A DNA stretch of 64,000 nucleotides. It comes from Roseinatronobacter domitianus (GTDB taxonomy: Bacteria; Pseudomonadota; Alphaproteobacteria; Rhodobacterales; Rhodobacteraceae). The notes under the pieces were generated by a model. That model had not been told where the DNA came from. It saw only the letters and a list, made by a program, of their open reading frames with translations, and did not search any database. This document shows, piece by piece, positions 34,903 through 44,013 of the stretch (position 1 is the stretch's first letter; each line of letters begins with the position of its first letter). A program made the translations under genes and the position numbers. The DNA is taken from assembly GCF_023336755.1 (NCBI RefSeq), contig NZ_JALZWP010000001.1, positions 203,959 through 267,958 of the forward strand, read 5' to 3'.

Positions 34903-37182
34903 CTACCCGTATTGCGCCACCGGCGTGCCCGCCAGCGCCGACATGTTCAACAAGCCCCGCGCTGTGATCGACGGTGTCACGATATGCGCCGTGTTGCCCA
35001 TGCCCATCAGGATCGGCCCCACTTCCAACGCACCCGCGCGGGTTTTCAGAATGTTGCGCACGCCGCTTGCGGCATCGGTATTGGCAAAGATCAGCACATT
35101 TGCCGGGCCGCTGAACCGCGCATCGGGCAACAACCGCGCGCGCAGGTCTGTATCCAGCGCCGCATCGACATGCATCTCGCCCTCGTAGTCGAAATCCATG
35201 CCCATAGAGTCCAGCATTTCCAGCGCGGCGCGCATGTTGCGGCCCGAGGGTGTGTCCAGATTGCCGAACTGACTGTGCGAACAGAGCGCGATTTTCGGGT
35301 CCAGACCAAAGCGGCGCACATGGCGCGCAGCCCCGATTGTGGTTTCGACAATCTGCTCGGGGGTTGGGTTTGGATGGACCTGCGTATCGGCCACGAACAG
35401 GTTGCCTTCCTGCTGGATCAGCAAGGACAGCGCGCCAACCGGGTGACGCGCGGCGCTTCCAAGTATCTGAGAGATGTAATTCAGGTGCCACAGATATTGC
35501 CCAAACGTGCCGCAGATCAGGCTGTCGGCATCGCCTCTGTGCACCATGATCGCCCCGATGGCGGTGGTGTTGGTGCGCAGAATGGCACGCGCAAGGTCCG
35601 GCGTGACACCGCGCCGTTGCATGATCTGGTGGTAGCTTTGCCAGTAATTCCGGTAGCGCGGGTCATCTTGCGGGTTGACCAGTTCGAAATCGCGCCCCGG
35701 CTTGATCGACAGGCCCGCGCGTTCCAGCCTGTTGGCGATGACCTCTGGCCGACCGATCAGAATTGGAACTTCGGTGGTTTCTTCCAGCATGGCGCTGGCG
35801 GCGCGCAGCACGCGCTCATCCTCGCCCTCGGCAAAGACGATACGGCGTGACGCGTGGCGCGCGGCCTCAAACACCGGGCGCATAATCATCGCAGACCGGA
35901 AGACAGAGGCATCCAGCCCGGCCTTGTAGGCGTCCAGATCGGGCAAGGGGCGCTTGGCCACGCCAGAGTCCATTGCCGCGCGCGCCACGGAACTGGCGAC
36001 AATCCCCATCAGGCGCGGGTCAAACGGCTTGGGGATCAGGTAATCCGCCCCGAAGCTCAGTTGCTCGCCCTTATAGGCCGCCGCCGCTTCGGCGCTGGTG
36101 GTTGCGCGGGCCAAAGCGGCGATTCCTTCAACACAGCCGATTTGCATGGCATCGTTGATTTCGGTCGCGCCGACATCCAGCGCACCGCGAAAGATGAACG
36201 GAAAGCACAGCACGTTATTGACCTGATTGGGAAAATCAGAACGCCCGGTCGCAATGATGGCATCGGGGGCGACTTCGCGCACTTGGTCAGGCAGAATTTC
36301 GGGCGTCGGGTTGGCCAGTGCAAAAATAATCGGCCGCTGCGCCATGCGGGCGACATGATCGGCAGTCAAAGCGCCGGGGCCGGACAGGCCCAAAAACAGG
36401 TCGGCCCCGTCGATCACATCATCCAGCGTGCGCCCGTCAGTGACTTGGGCGAAGGCGGCTTTTTGCGGGTTCATATCCACCTCGCGCCCCGCATGGACCA
36501 GCCCGTGAATATCGCACAGCCACACGTTTTCGCGCTTCACACCCAGCTTCAGCAGCATGTTCAGGCAGGCAATGCCCGCGGCGCCACCGCCGGTGCTGAC
36601 GATCTTGATATCCTCGAACCGTTTGCCCGCAACCCGCAGCGCGTTGGTTGCGGCAGCGCCGACCACAATCGCGGTGCCGTGCTGGTCATCATGGAACACC
36701 GGAATGCCCATCCGCTCGCGGCAGATTTTTTCCACGATAAAACAATCGGGCGCCTTGATGTCTTCCAGATTGATCGCGCCGAAGGTTGGTTCCATCGCGC
36801 AGACAATTTCCGCCAGCTTCACCGGGTCCGGTTCATCCAGCTCGATATCAAAACAATCAATATTGGCGAATTTCTTGAACAGAACCGCCTTGCCTTCCAT
36901 CACCGGCTTGGAGGCCAGCGCGCCGATATTGCCCAATCCCAGAACGGCGCTGCCATTGGTGACAACTGCCACAAGGTTGCCGCGCGTGGTGTAGCGGGCG
37001 GCGTTTTCCGGGTCTGCCTTTATCTCCAGGCAGGCTTCGGCAACGCCGGGCGAATACGCGCGCGACAGGTCATACCCATTTGCCAAAGGCTTGGTTGCGC
37101 GGATCTCCAGTTTACCGGGGCGCGGGTATTCGTGATACAAAAGGGCAGGGTGGCGGTTGTCGTCTTGGGTCTGCTCGGTCAT
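34903..37182 (-). CDS. maeB: NADP-dependent malic enzyme (with phosphotransacetylase-like domain)
   Basis: 759 aa two-part enzyme. The N-terminal half (about 1-430) is malic enzyme: RAYSPGVAEACLEI, GLGNIGALASKPVMEGKAVLFK, IPVFHDDQHGTAIVV (metal site) and the Rossmann VSTGGGAAGIACLNMLL. The C-terminal half (about 440-759) is phosphotransacetylase-like, starting at RRIVFAEGEDERVLRAA, and is regulatory in MaeB. It converts malate to pyruvate, CO2 and NADPH, feeding gluconeogenesis and acetyl-CoA from C4 acids. AGGAGGGACAG precedes the ATG. Confidence 0.95.
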   Translation of the reverse strand: MTEQTQDDNRHPALLYHEYPRPGKLEIRATKPLANGYDLSRAYSPGVAEACLEIKADPENAARYTTRGNLVAVVTNGSAVLGLGNIGALASKPVMEGKAVLFKKFANIDCFDIELDEPDPVKLAEIVCAMEPTFGAINLEDIKAPDCFIVEKICRERMGIPVFHDDQHGTAIVVGAAATNALRVAGKRFEDIKIVSTGGGAAGIACLNMLLKLGVKRENVWLCDIHGLVHAGREVDMNPQKAAFAQVTDGRTLDDVIDGADLFLGLSGPGALTADHVARMAQRPIIFALANPTPEILPDQVREVAPDAIIATGRSDFPNQVNNVLCFPFIFRGALDVGATEINDAMQIGCVEGIAALARATTSAEAAAAYKGEQLSFGADYLIPKPFDPRLMGIVASSVARAAMDSGVAKRPLPDLDAYKAGLDASVFRSAMIMRPVFEAARHASRRIVFAEGEDERVLRAASAMLEETTEVPILIGRPEVIANRLERAGLSIKPGRDFELVNPQDDPRYRNYWQSYHQIMQRRGVTPDLARAILRTNTTAIGAIMVHRGDADSLICGTFGQYLWHLNYISQILGSAARHPVGALSLLIQQEGNLFVADTQVHPNPTPEQIVETTIGAARHVRRFGLDPKIALCSHSQFGNLDTPSGRNMRAALEMLDSMGMDFDYEGEMHVDAALDTDLRARLLPDARFSGPANVLIFANTDAASGVRNILKTRAGALEVGPILMGMGNTAHIVTPSITARGLLNMSALAGTPVAQYG

Positions 37183-37346
37183 CTGTCCCTCCTGCCGAAA
37201 TCTGGTTTACCCTTAAACCATTGCTGGATCGCTGCAAGGCCCGGTAGCGCTAAAGCTGTTTCAAGCCTGTGCGGACAATTGGCGCGCCCAAGGCTTGCAT
37301 CGGCCTGCGTCGCGGCGCAAACTTGGCCCAGAACAAGGGGTGCGAC

Positions 37347-37739
37347 ATGACACTGGAAGACGCGGCGCGCGATGTGCGAGAGCGGGCCTATGTGCCCTAT
37401 TCCAATTTCAAGGTGGGGGCCGCGTTGCGGTCCGATACCGGTGCCGTCTTTGTTGGCTGCAACGTGGAAAACGTGGCCTATCCGGAAGGCACTTGCGCCG
37501 AAGCGGGGGCGATTGCAGCCATGGTCGCCGGTGGCGCGCGGCGGATCATGGAAATCGTGGTTATTGCCGATAGTCCGACGCCGGTGCCGCCCTGCGGTGG
37601 CTGCCGCCAAAAGATCGCGGAATTCGCGGCGGGTGACGTCCCGGTCACGCTATTGTCACTGAACGGCGCGCGGCTGGAGACCACGGTCGCAGCCCTGCTG
37701 CCCGGAGCCTTTGGCGCGGATCATATGGAGCGCGGCTGA
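37347..37739 (+). CDS. cdd: Cytidine deaminase
   Basis: 130 aa, the tetrameric short form. The zinc and catalytic motifs are CNVENVAYPEGTCAEAGAI (Cys and the proton-shuttling Glu) and PCGGCRQ. The N-terminal YVPYSNFKVGAAL is a family signature. It deaminates cytidine and deoxycytidine. Its stop overlaps the start of deoB (TGATG), opening a four-gene nucleoside-salvage operon whose genes all overlap. The ATG at 37347 is used because the frame upstream lacks family sequence. Confidence 0.95.
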   Translation: MTLEDAARDVRERAYVPYSNFKVGAALRSDTGAVFVGCNVENVAYPEGTCAEAGAIAAMVAGGARRIMEIVVIADSPTPVPPCGGCRQKIAEFAAGDVPVTLLSLNGARLETTVAALLPGAFGADHMERG

Positions 37740-38938
37740 TGCCGCGCGCTTTCGTGGTCGTGCTCGATTCTGTCGGCTGCGGCGGCGCGCCCGATGCCGA
37801 AGCGTTCGGCGATGCGGGCGCGAATACGCTGGGTCATATCGCGCAGGCCTGCGCTTTGGGGCAGGCAGATCAGGGTCGCGCAGGCCCGCTGCGTCTGCCC
37901 GTGCTGGACCGGCTGGGGCTGGGGGCTGCGATCAAGCTGGCCTCTGGTATGACGGCGCCGGGGCTTGGGGCCATACCCACGGGGCTGTGGGGGGCGGCGA
38001 CCGAACTCTCGCGCGGGAAGGACACGCCCTCTGGGCATTGGGAACTGGCGGGCGTGCCGGTTCCGTGGGACTGGACATATTTTCCGCGTCAGGTGCCTGC
38101 CTTTCCGCCCGAACTGACCTCCAAGGTTTGCGACTTGGCCGGGACCGACGGCATTTTGGGCAACTGCCATTCCGGCGGGGTGGCCATAATCGACCGTTTC
38201 GGGGCAGAGCACCTGCGCACCGGCTGGCCTATTTGCTACACGTCTGCCGATAGCGTGTTCCAGATTGCCGCGCATGAAACCGCCTTCGGTCTAGAACGCT
38301 TGCACAAGCTATGCGCCGACCTTGCCCCGCATCTGCATGCAATGCGCGTGGGCCGGGTCATTGCGCGCCCCTTTGTCGGGACCGACGGCAATTTCACGCG
38401 CACCCATCACCGCCGCGACTACGCCATTGCCCCGCCCGCGCCCACGCTCTGCGACTGGGTCAGCAACTCCGGGCGCGCGGTGCATGCCGTGGGCAAGATT
38501 TCTGACATTTTTTCGGGGCAGGGCATTACCCATAGCCACAAGGGCAAGGATGACGCTGCACTTTGCAATCACCTGTTACGGCTGGTTGAAAGTGCGGAGG
38601 ATGGCGCGCTGACTTTCTGCAACTTGGTCGAATTCGACAGCCTCTATGGCCACCCGCGCGACGTGGCGGGATATGCGCGCGCGCTGGAGCGCTTCGATAA
38701 GGTGGCGGGCCAGATGCTTGACCGCTTGCGCCCCGGCGATATGGCGATCTTTACTGCCGACCACGGCAATGACCCAACCGCGCCGGGATCCGACCACACG
38801 CGCGAGCGCGTGCCGGTGCTGGTGGCAGGGCAGGGCGCAGGGCAAATCGGGCATTGCGGTTTCGTCGATGTCGCGGCAAGTGTCGCCGATCACCTTGGCG
38901 TCCCCGCGCAAGGGCCGGGACGGAGCTTTCTGCCATGA
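37739..38938 (+). CDS. deoB: Phosphopentomutase
   Basis: 399 aa, alkaline-phosphatase superfamily. FVVVLDSVGCGGAPDA at the N-terminus and TADHGNDPTAPGSDHTRERVP near the C-terminus hold the two-metal site ligands, and TGLWGAATELSRGKDTPSGHWELAG carries the phosphorylated threonine. It interconverts (deoxy)ribose 1- and 5-phosphates. The stop codon overlaps the adenosine deaminase start (ATGA). Confidence 0.95.
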   Translation: MPRAFVVVLDSVGCGGAPDAEAFGDAGANTLGHIAQACALGQADQGRAGPLRLPVLDRLGLGAAIKLASGMTAPGLGAIPTGLWGAATELSRGKDTPSGHWELAGVPVPWDWTYFPRQVPAFPPELTSKVCDLAGTDGILGNCHSGGVAIIDRFGAEHLRTGWPICYTSADSVFQIAAHETAFGLERLHKLCADLAPHLHAMRVGRVIARPFVGTDGNFTRTHHRRDYAIAPPAPTLCDWVSNSGRAVHAVGKISDIFSGQGITHSHKGKDDAALCNHLLRLVESAEDGALTFCNLVEFDSLYGHPRDVAGYARALERFDKVAGQMLDRLRPGDMAIFTADHGNDPTAPGSDHTRERVPVLVAGQGAGQIGHCGFVDVAASVADHLGVPAQGPGRSFLP

Positions 38939-39924
38939 ACGATTTCACAAACCTGCCGAAACTGGAACTGCATCTGCATCTGGAAGGAGCGGCGCCGCCT
39001 GCCTTTATCCGTGGGCTTGCACAGCGCAAGGGTGTCGATTTGTCCGGCATCTTCGATGAGCAGGGTGCCTATAAATACAAGGGCTTCGTAGATTTTCTGC
39101 GCGTCTATGAAGCCGCTTGCACGGTGCTGACCACGCCGCAGGATTTCCACGATCTGACGCTTGCGGTGCTGGAGCAATCCGCGGCCCATGGGGTGATCTA
39201 TTCCGAAGCGTTCCTGTCGCCGGATTTCTGCGGCGGCGGCGATCTGCTGGCATGGCGCGACTATATGGCGGCGATCCAGACGGCGGCACAAACGGCAGAG
39301 GCGCAGATGGGCGTCACCCTGCGCGGTTGCATCACTTGCATCCGGCATTTCGGGCCGGAACAGGCGCGCATCATTGCGCGCTGCGCTCAGGAAACGGCGG
39401 GCGATTTCATCACTGGTTTTGGCATAGCCGGGGATGAGAACGCGGGCGAGTTGGCCGATTTTATCTACAGTTTCGACGCCGCGCGCGAGGCAGGGCTGGG
39501 TCTGACCGCCCATGCGGGCGAGTGGCGTGGCCCGGATGAGGTGCGCGCGGCGCTCAAGCACTTGCGTGTCAGTCGCATCGGCCACGGGGTGCGCGCCATC
39601 GACGATCCCGCCTTGGTGGACCATCTGGCCGAAACCGGCACGGTGCTGGAAGTCTGCCCCGGCTCTAATGTCGTGCTTGGTGTTTATCCCGATTTGCGCG
39701 CACATCCGGTTGAAAAACTGAGGGCGGCGGGCGTGGCCATAACTGTCTCGACCGATGATCCGCCATTTTTCCACACCGATATGAGCGCGGAATATGCCGG
39801 GCTGCACCGCGCCTTTGGCTGGGAACAGCCCGAATTCGACGCGCTGGCGCAAACCGGGCTGCGTGCTGCCTTTTGCGACGACAGCACCCGCGCACGACTT
39901 GCCAAACGATTGGAGCCTGCATGA
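38935..39924 (+). CDS. add: Adenosine deaminase (or adenine deaminase) of the ADD family
   Basis: 329 aa. Metal and catalytic motifs are [11 protein letters not shown] (residues 8-18), [10 protein letters not shown] with the catalytic Glu, [11 protein letters not shown] and [14 protein letters not shown] with the Asp ligands. The fold is a TIM barrel. Adenosine is the likely substrate given the operon. The family also includes adenine deaminases, which are similar in size, so the substrate is not certain. The start overlaps deoB and the stop overlaps upp. Confidence 0.9.
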   Translation: MNDFTNLPKLELHLHLEGAAPPAFIRGLAQRKGVDLSGIFDEQGAYKYKGFVDFLRVYEAACTVLTTPQDFHDLTLAVLEQSAAHGVIYSEAFLSPDFCGGGDLLAWRDYMAAIQTAAQTAEAQMGVTLRGCITCIRHFGPEQARIIARCAQETAGDFITGFGIAGDENAGELADFIYSFDAAREAGLGLTAHAGEWRGPDEVRAALKHLRVSRIGHGVRAIDDPALVDHLAETGTVLEVCPGSNVVLGVYPDLRAHPVEKLRAAGVAITVSTDDPPFFHTDMSAEYAGLHRAFGWEQPEFDALAQTGLRAAFCDDSTRARLAKRLEPA

Positions 39925-40556
39925 CCCATCCCGACCTGACCCTGATCGACCACCCGCTGGTGCAGCATAAACTTAGCCTGATGCGCGACATGCGCACGCC
40001 CAGCCCGGAATTTCGTCGCCTGCTGCGTGAAATCGCGCTGCTGCTGACCTATGAGGCCACGCGCGATCTGCCCATCGCGCCGCAACGCATCGACACGCCG
40101 TTGACGGCGATGGACGCGCCCATGCTGGCCGGTCCCGACCCTGCTGTGGTCTCGATCCTGCGGGCGGGTAACGGCTTGCTGGACGGGGTGTTGGACGTGG
40201 TGCCAACCGCGAAGGTCGGGTTCGTCGGCCTCTATCGTGACGAGAAAACCCTCCGCCCCATCGAGTATTACAACAAGTTGCCCTCGGACATGGATGCGCG
40301 GTTTGTCATAGCCGTGGACCCGATGCTGGCCACCGGCCATTCCGCCGCTGCCGCGATTGACCTGTTGAAACGGGCGGGCGCCGCGCGGATCTGTTTCATC
40401 TGCCTTCTGGCGGCGCCCGAAGGCGTGGCGGTTATGGCCGAGCAACACCCCGATGTGCGGATCGTGACCGCCGCGCTTGACAGCCATCTGAACGAGAAAG
40501 GCTATATTGTGCCGGGCTTGGGCGATGCGGGTGATCGCATTTTCGGGACAGTTTGA
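39921..40556 (+). CDS. upp: Uracil phosphoribosyltransferase
   Basis: 211 aa. The PRPP-binding loop is [21 protein letters not shown] (about 130-150), and [14 protein letters not shown] precedes it. The C-terminal [17 protein letters not shown] matches the uracil-binding end of UPRT. It salvages uracil to UMP, completing the operon cdd-deoB-add-upp. Thymidine phosphorylase (deoA), often present in such clusters, is absent here. Confidence 0.95.
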   Translation: MTHPDLTLIDHPLVQHKLSLMRDMRTPSPEFRRLLREIALLLTYEATRDLPIAPQRIDTPLTAMDAPMLAGPDPAVVSILRAGNGLLDGVLDVVPTAKVGFVGLYRDEKTLRPIEYYNKLPSDMDARFVIAVDPMLATGHSAAAAIDLLKRAGAARICFICLLAAPEGVAVMAEQHPDVRIVTAALDSHLNEKGYIVPGLGDAGDRIFGTV

Positions 40557-40632
40557 CGGCATTCACGGCGAATCGGCTTTACTTTCTTAGGGTTGCAACG
40601 GCATCCTTTAAGCAATTGACCGGGGGGTTAGG

Positions 40633-41565
40633 ATGAACCGATTTTTAATGGCCGCAAGCGTGGCGGCAATTTGCACCGGGTTAGCGGCGCAGGCCCAAAC
40701 CAATGGGCTTGACCCGGCGAATTTACCGCCTTCCAGCTTCGAGGGGCGCGAGTTCGTTGACAGCGCGGGCTGTTCCTTTCTGCGCTCGACATTCGGGGGC
40801 GAGGTGACATGGGTTCCGCGCTACGGGCCGGACCGCAACCCGGTCTGCGACCTGTCACCAACCGATTTCGCGTCTGCTCCGTCTGCGGCACCTGCGATGG
40901 AGGCCGCCGAAACCGAACTGCCTGCCCAGAATGATCCCGCAGCGACCGAGAATGCGGCGTCCAGCATGGCACCAGCTCCGGACTCTAATGATGCGGCAGC
41001 AGTGACTGCCCCCGAGGCGCCGCGCGGCCGGATAGAAGTGGTTGGCCCGGTCAATGACCCGGTGCGCCGCCCGGCCCCAAGCTATCTTGGCAAAGAACCA
41101 ACCGTGTCGGGTCTTGCGCCGCGCCGTCAGGCGGCAGCGCCCGTGGCCCGTGCCAAGCCGCGTTATCCAGTGGCTGATGCCTCTGGCCGGCATCCGTCTT
41201 GCCCCGGCAGCGCGCCTTACGGGCAATTGGTCGACACGATGGTTGGCCGCAAAATGGTGCGCTGCGTGACCAGCCCGTCGCTCTTTCTGAGCGACTATGA
41301 TGTCAGCCCGGTGCAAGCTGCGGCCCCTGCTGTGCGCGCTGCGGTTGGGCAAGGGGCACGGGTTCAGGTGGGCAGTTTTGGCGTGGCAAGCAACGCGCAT
41401 CGCCTTGTTGCGCGTCTGAAAGCGCATGGTCTGCCTGCCGGAACTCATTCTGCACGCGGGCTGATGGTTGTCACCGTCGGGCCTTTTGCCAGCGGTTCAT
41501 CGGCACATCAGGCTTTGTCGCAAGTGCGGGCCATGGGGTTCGGAGACGCGTTCCTGCGTCGCTGA
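40633..41565 (+). CDS. Exported SPOR domain protein
   Basis: 310 aa with a signal peptide (MNRFLMAASVAAICTGLAAQA). After a proline/alanine-rich low-complexity middle (about residues 75-165), a conserved cysteine-containing segment ASGRHPSCPGSAPYGQLVDTMVGRKMVRCVTSPS follows. The last 75 residues form a SPOR domain (ARVQVGSFGVASNAHRLVARLKAHGLPA), which binds denuded glycan strands at division sites. It probably acts in the periplasm during cell-wall growth or division. It ends at a strong bidirectional terminator. Confidence 0.83.
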   Translation: MNRFLMAASVAAICTGLAAQAQTNGLDPANLPPSSFEGREFVDSAGCSFLRSTFGGEVTWVPRYGPDRNPVCDLSPTDFASAPSAAPAMEAAETELPAQNDPAATENAASSMAPAPDSNDAAAVTAPEAPRGRIEVVGPVNDPVRRPAPSYLGKEPTVSGLAPRRQAAAPVARAKPRYPVADASGRHPSCPGSAPYGQLVDTMVGRKMVRCVTSPSLFLSDYDVSPVQAAAPAVRAAVGQGARVQVGSFGVASNAHRLVARLKAHGLPAGTHSARGLMVVTVGPFASGSSAHQALSQVRAMGFGDAFLRR

Positions 41566-41604
41566 TCGGCGGCTCCTTCGCCACGACCTGCTGAAACAGA
41601 TGAC

Positions 41605-41650
41605 ATTAAAAAACCCCCGGCACGCAAGCATCGCGCCGGGGGTTCTGTTT
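41605..41650. terminator. Bidirectional terminator between the SPOR gene and the acidic repeat gene
   Basis: A 10-bp stem (AACCCCCGGC at 41611-41620 with GCCGGGGGTT at 41634-41643) is flanked by an A-run (41607-41612) and by a T-rich tail. Both strands therefore read hairpin plus U-tract, the minus strand more strongly. Confidence 0.85.
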
Positions 41651-41668
41651 TGCCAATCTGGCCCGCGC

Positions 41669-42280
41669 TTATTGAGCGGTGGCGTCTTCGCCTTCGGGCA
41701 GGATGTCTTCGGCAGCGTCCGTTGCGGCGTCCGTGGCTTCCGTCGCTGCGTCAGATGTAGCATCAACCGCGTCTGTGGTTGCGTCGGTTGTGGCCTCAGA
41801 AGCGGCGTCGGTCGTTGCATCGACGGCGTCTGTGGTCGCATCGACTGCATCGGTCGCGGCCTCGGTGCTGGCCTCTGCTGCGTCATTGGCCATGTCAGCG
41901 CCTTCAGATGCGGCGTCAGTTGCGGCCTCTTCGCCCGAACCCATCAGATCGTTCACCATTGATTCGGCTTCTTCGACAGCACTGTCCACGGCGTCTTGCG
42001 CTGCGGTGGTTGCGTCTTCCACAGCAGTCTCAGCCGCCGTTACGGCATCTTCCACAGCCGTTTCGACCGCGCCGGTTGCGTCTTCGACCGCAGTTTCCGC
42101 TTCGGTCACGGCATCTTCCACCGGGTCAGATTCGGGCGCTTCGGTGCTTTCTTCGGCCGGTGCCTCGACCGGTTCTTCGACAGGCGCGACAACTTCTGTC
42201 GGCGTGCGCGACTGAACACCCAGCCAGATTCCCACCGCGGCGACCGCGATCGCGATCAATGCCAAAACCATTTTATTCAT
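41669..42280 (-). CDS. Membrane-anchored acidic low-complexity repeat protein
   Basis: 203 aa. The N-terminus MNKMVLALIAIAVAAVGIWLG is one membrane anchor. Everything after about residue 25 is Ala, Asp, Glu, Thr and Val, with repeats such as AVEDA/AETAVEDA (about 55-100) and TDAVDAT-type units (about 130-185), and almost no basic residues. The pattern resembles late-embryogenesis-abundant or other disordered stress proteins, but I cannot name a family. Strong Ala/Thr repetition could also reflect slippage. It faces the SPOR gene across a terminator. Confidence 0.8.
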   Translation of the reverse strand: MNKMVLALIAIAVAAVGIWLGVQSRTPTEVVAPVEEPVEAPAEESTEAPESDPVEDAVTEAETAVEDATGAVETAVEDAVTAAETAVEDATTAAQDAVDSAVEEAESMVNDLMGSGEEAATDAASEGADMANDAAEASTEAATDAVDATTDAVDATTDAASEATTDATTDAVDATSDAATEATDAATDAAEDILPEGEDATAQ

Positions 42281-42454
42281 GTTACGGTCCTCTCAAACCT
42301 AATTACGCTGCCGCTGCCTATGCCAGATTTTTCTGCGCTTGCAAAGGTGAGCCCCGATAAACCAGCGATATACTGCGCGCGATTCCTGCTTGAATCACGC
42401 GGGGCGCGGCCTTAGATTGCGCGCCACACACGTCAATATACAAGGAATTCAGCC

Positions 42455-42994
42455 ATAGCTCGCAGACCGCACAACGCCCCGCCCCCGCGCGATACCGGAC
42501 CCCGCGTCAATGAGCGCATTCGTGCGCCTGAAATACGCCTGATCGGTGCCGAAGGCGAGAATCTGGGCGTGGTTAAACCGTCTCAAGCCATGATGCTGGC
42601 GGAAGAGGCCGGCCTCGATTTGGTCGAGATTTCGCCCAATGCCACCCCGCCGGTGTGCAAGATCATGGATTTCGGTAAGTTCAAGTATGAGCAGCAGAAG
42701 CGCGAGGCCGAGGCCCGCAAGAAGCAGCACATCATCGAGATCAAGGAAGTCAAATTCCGCCCCAACACCGACACGCATGACTACGAGGTCAAGATGCGCA
42801 ATGTCATGCGCTTTCTTGAAGGGGGCGACAAGGTGAAGGTGACGCTGCGTTTCCGGGGGCGTGAAATGGCGCACCAGAATCTTGGGTCAGACCTGCTTCA
42901 CCGTGTGGCGGCTGATGTCGACGAAATCGGCAAGGTCGAGAACATGCCCAAGATGGAAGGACGGCAGATGATCATGATGATCGCGCCGCGCTGA
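42455..42994 (+). CDS. infC: Translation initiation factor IF-3, with AUA start
   Basis: 179 aa reading from ATA at 42455-42457. The sequence begins (Met)[22 protein letters not shown], then [15 protein letters not shown], the conserved IF-3 N-terminus. AAGGAA lies about 8 nt upstream, and no ATG/GTG/TTG occurs at the N-terminus in this frame. The first in-frame ATG (42569) would delete 38 conserved residues. AUU/AUA/AUC starts are known for infC and allow IF-3 to repress its own translation, since it rejects non-canonical starts. The C-terminal domain contains [16 protein letters not shown]. Confidence 0.92.
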   Translation: MARRPHNAPPPRDTGPRVNERIRAPEIRLIGAEGENLGVVKPSQAMMLAEEAGLDLVEISPNATPPVCKIMDFGKFKYEQQKREAEARKKQHIIEIKEVKFRPNTDTHDYEVKMRNVMRFLEGGDKVKVTLRFRGREMAHQNLGSDLLHRVAADVDEIGKVENMPKMEGRQMIMMIAPR

Positions 42995-43017
42995 CCCTTT
43001 CAAGCTTTCAGATTGGC

Positions 43018-43045
43018 AAAAGCCCGGCGCCTGCCGGGCTTTTTC
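43018..43045. terminator. Terminator after infC (bidirectional)
   Basis: AAAAGCCCGGC (43018-43028) pairs with GCCGGGCTTTT (43033-43043) around a 4-nt loop, with a T-run on the plus strand and a T-run on the minus strand. It serves infC and the converging acetyltransferase gene. Confidence 0.9.
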
Positions 43046-43050
43046 ATGCG

Positions 43051-43593
43051 CTACATCCGCCGGATATAGGTCCATGTGGGCACATTGGCGCGGCGGGCGA
43101 CCGAGTAGGCTTCGGCATCGCCCAGATAATCGAACCCTGCATTGGTCAGCACATGGGCAGAGGCCGCGTTGTCCTGAAACACTTCGGCAAACAGCGTGCG
43201 GGCGTTGTGCGGGTTTGCCTTGATGATGCAGGCCACGGCTTCCGATGCGTAGCCCGCGTTCCAGAAGGCGGGTGCCACCCAGTAGCCGATCTGGCTTTGC
43301 TGGCGGTCCAGCGGTTTGAGCGAAATCAGCCCCAGCACCGCCGCGCGATCATGCCCGGCACCGTCCAGAACCCAGACGTCTTCCTCGTGGTTGGGGGCGG
43401 TTGCGCGGGCAATGAATTGCTCTGTCGCGCCCGGTGGCAACGGGTGGGGAATGGACCGCGTTCCCTTGGCCACGCGGGCATCGCTTGTGTAAAGTTCCAG
43501 CAGCCCTTCGTCTGACGGCTGCAACGGGCGCAGCACCAAACGCGCGCTGGTGAGCACCGGCAAATCCGCGCCGAACGTGGTGTTGAGTGTCAT
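43051..43593 (-). CDS. GNAT family N-acetyltransferase (RimJ/RimL-like)
   Basis: 180 aa. The N-terminus LTSARLVLRPLQPSDEGLLELYTS and the central IGYWVAPAFWNAGYASEAVACII (acetyl-CoA-binding A motif region) are those of the Acetyltransf_3 group that acetylates ribosomal-protein N-termini, antibiotics or amino acids. The acceptor is unknown. GGAGGATGAC precedes ATG 43593; the longer frame upstream is not supported. Confidence 0.88.
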   Translation of the reverse strand: MTLNTTFGADLPVLTSARLVLRPLQPSDEGLLELYTSDARVAKGTRSIPHPLPPGATEQFIARATAPNHEEDVWVLDGAGHDRAAVLGLISLKPLDRQQSQIGYWVAPAFWNAGYASEAVACIIKANPHNARTLFAEVFQDNAASAHVLTNAGFDYLGDAEAYSVARRANVPTWTYIRRM

Positions 43594-43737
43594 GTCATCC
43601 TCCAATCGGGCCCTCACCCGGATCGTTTCGCGCGGGGTGATTGGTCGGCTGCTCCTCCAGGCGACACATAGCGCAAAACGAAACAGGGCCGGCATTTCTG
43701 CCGACCCCGTGTTACTAAATAAATGTAACAGTTCGGC

Positions 43738-44007
43738 TTATTCAGCGGCGTCTGCCATCGGTTGAATGGACACGAAGCTGCGACCTTTCAAACCCTTGGT
43801 AAAGGTCACGTGACCTTCAGTCAGGGCAAACAGGGTGTGGTCGCGGCCCATGCCGACGCCTTCACCTGCGAAATGTTTGGTGCCGCGCTGACGCACGATG
43901 ATGTTGCCGGGGATCGCGAGCTGACCGCCATAGAGCTTGACGCCAAGGCGGCGTCCGGCAGAGTCGCGACCGTTGCGGGAGGAACCGCCTGCTTTCTTGT
44001 GTGCCAT
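43738..44007 (-). CDS. rpmA: 50S ribosomal protein L27
   Basis: 89 aa beginning [29 protein letters not shown], the invariant L27 N-terminus that reaches the peptidyl transferase centre. [24 protein letters not shown] follows. It lies 6 nt downstream of rplU on the same strand, the classic pair. Confidence 0.97.
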   Translation of the reverse strand: MAHKKAGGSSRNGRDSAGRRLGVKLYGGQLAIPGNIIVRQRGTKHFAGEGVGMGRDHTLFALTEGHVTFTKGLKGRSFVSIQPMADAAE

Positions 44008-44013
44008 GAGCTG

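Noticed and set aside
35854-37350. Long (498-codon) plus-strand open frame opposite maeB
   Set aside because: It is fully antisense to a clear malic enzyme and its translation is rich in His/Gln/Arg, typical of high-GC antisense frames. Similar frames opposite mdh-like, response regulator, ribosomal and proS genes were rejected for the same reason.
41669-42280. CRISPR-like or satellite repeat at the DNA level
   Set aside because: The periodicity follows codons for Ala/Thr/Asp and has no spacers; it is explained by the protein repeat.
41679-42360. Overlapping open frames on the plus strand across the acidic repeat gene
   Set aside because: They are products of the low-complexity repeat: Ser/Ala/Val-rich or Arg/Leu-rich translations with no ribosome site. 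Only the minus-strand frame has a sensible start and membrane anchor.
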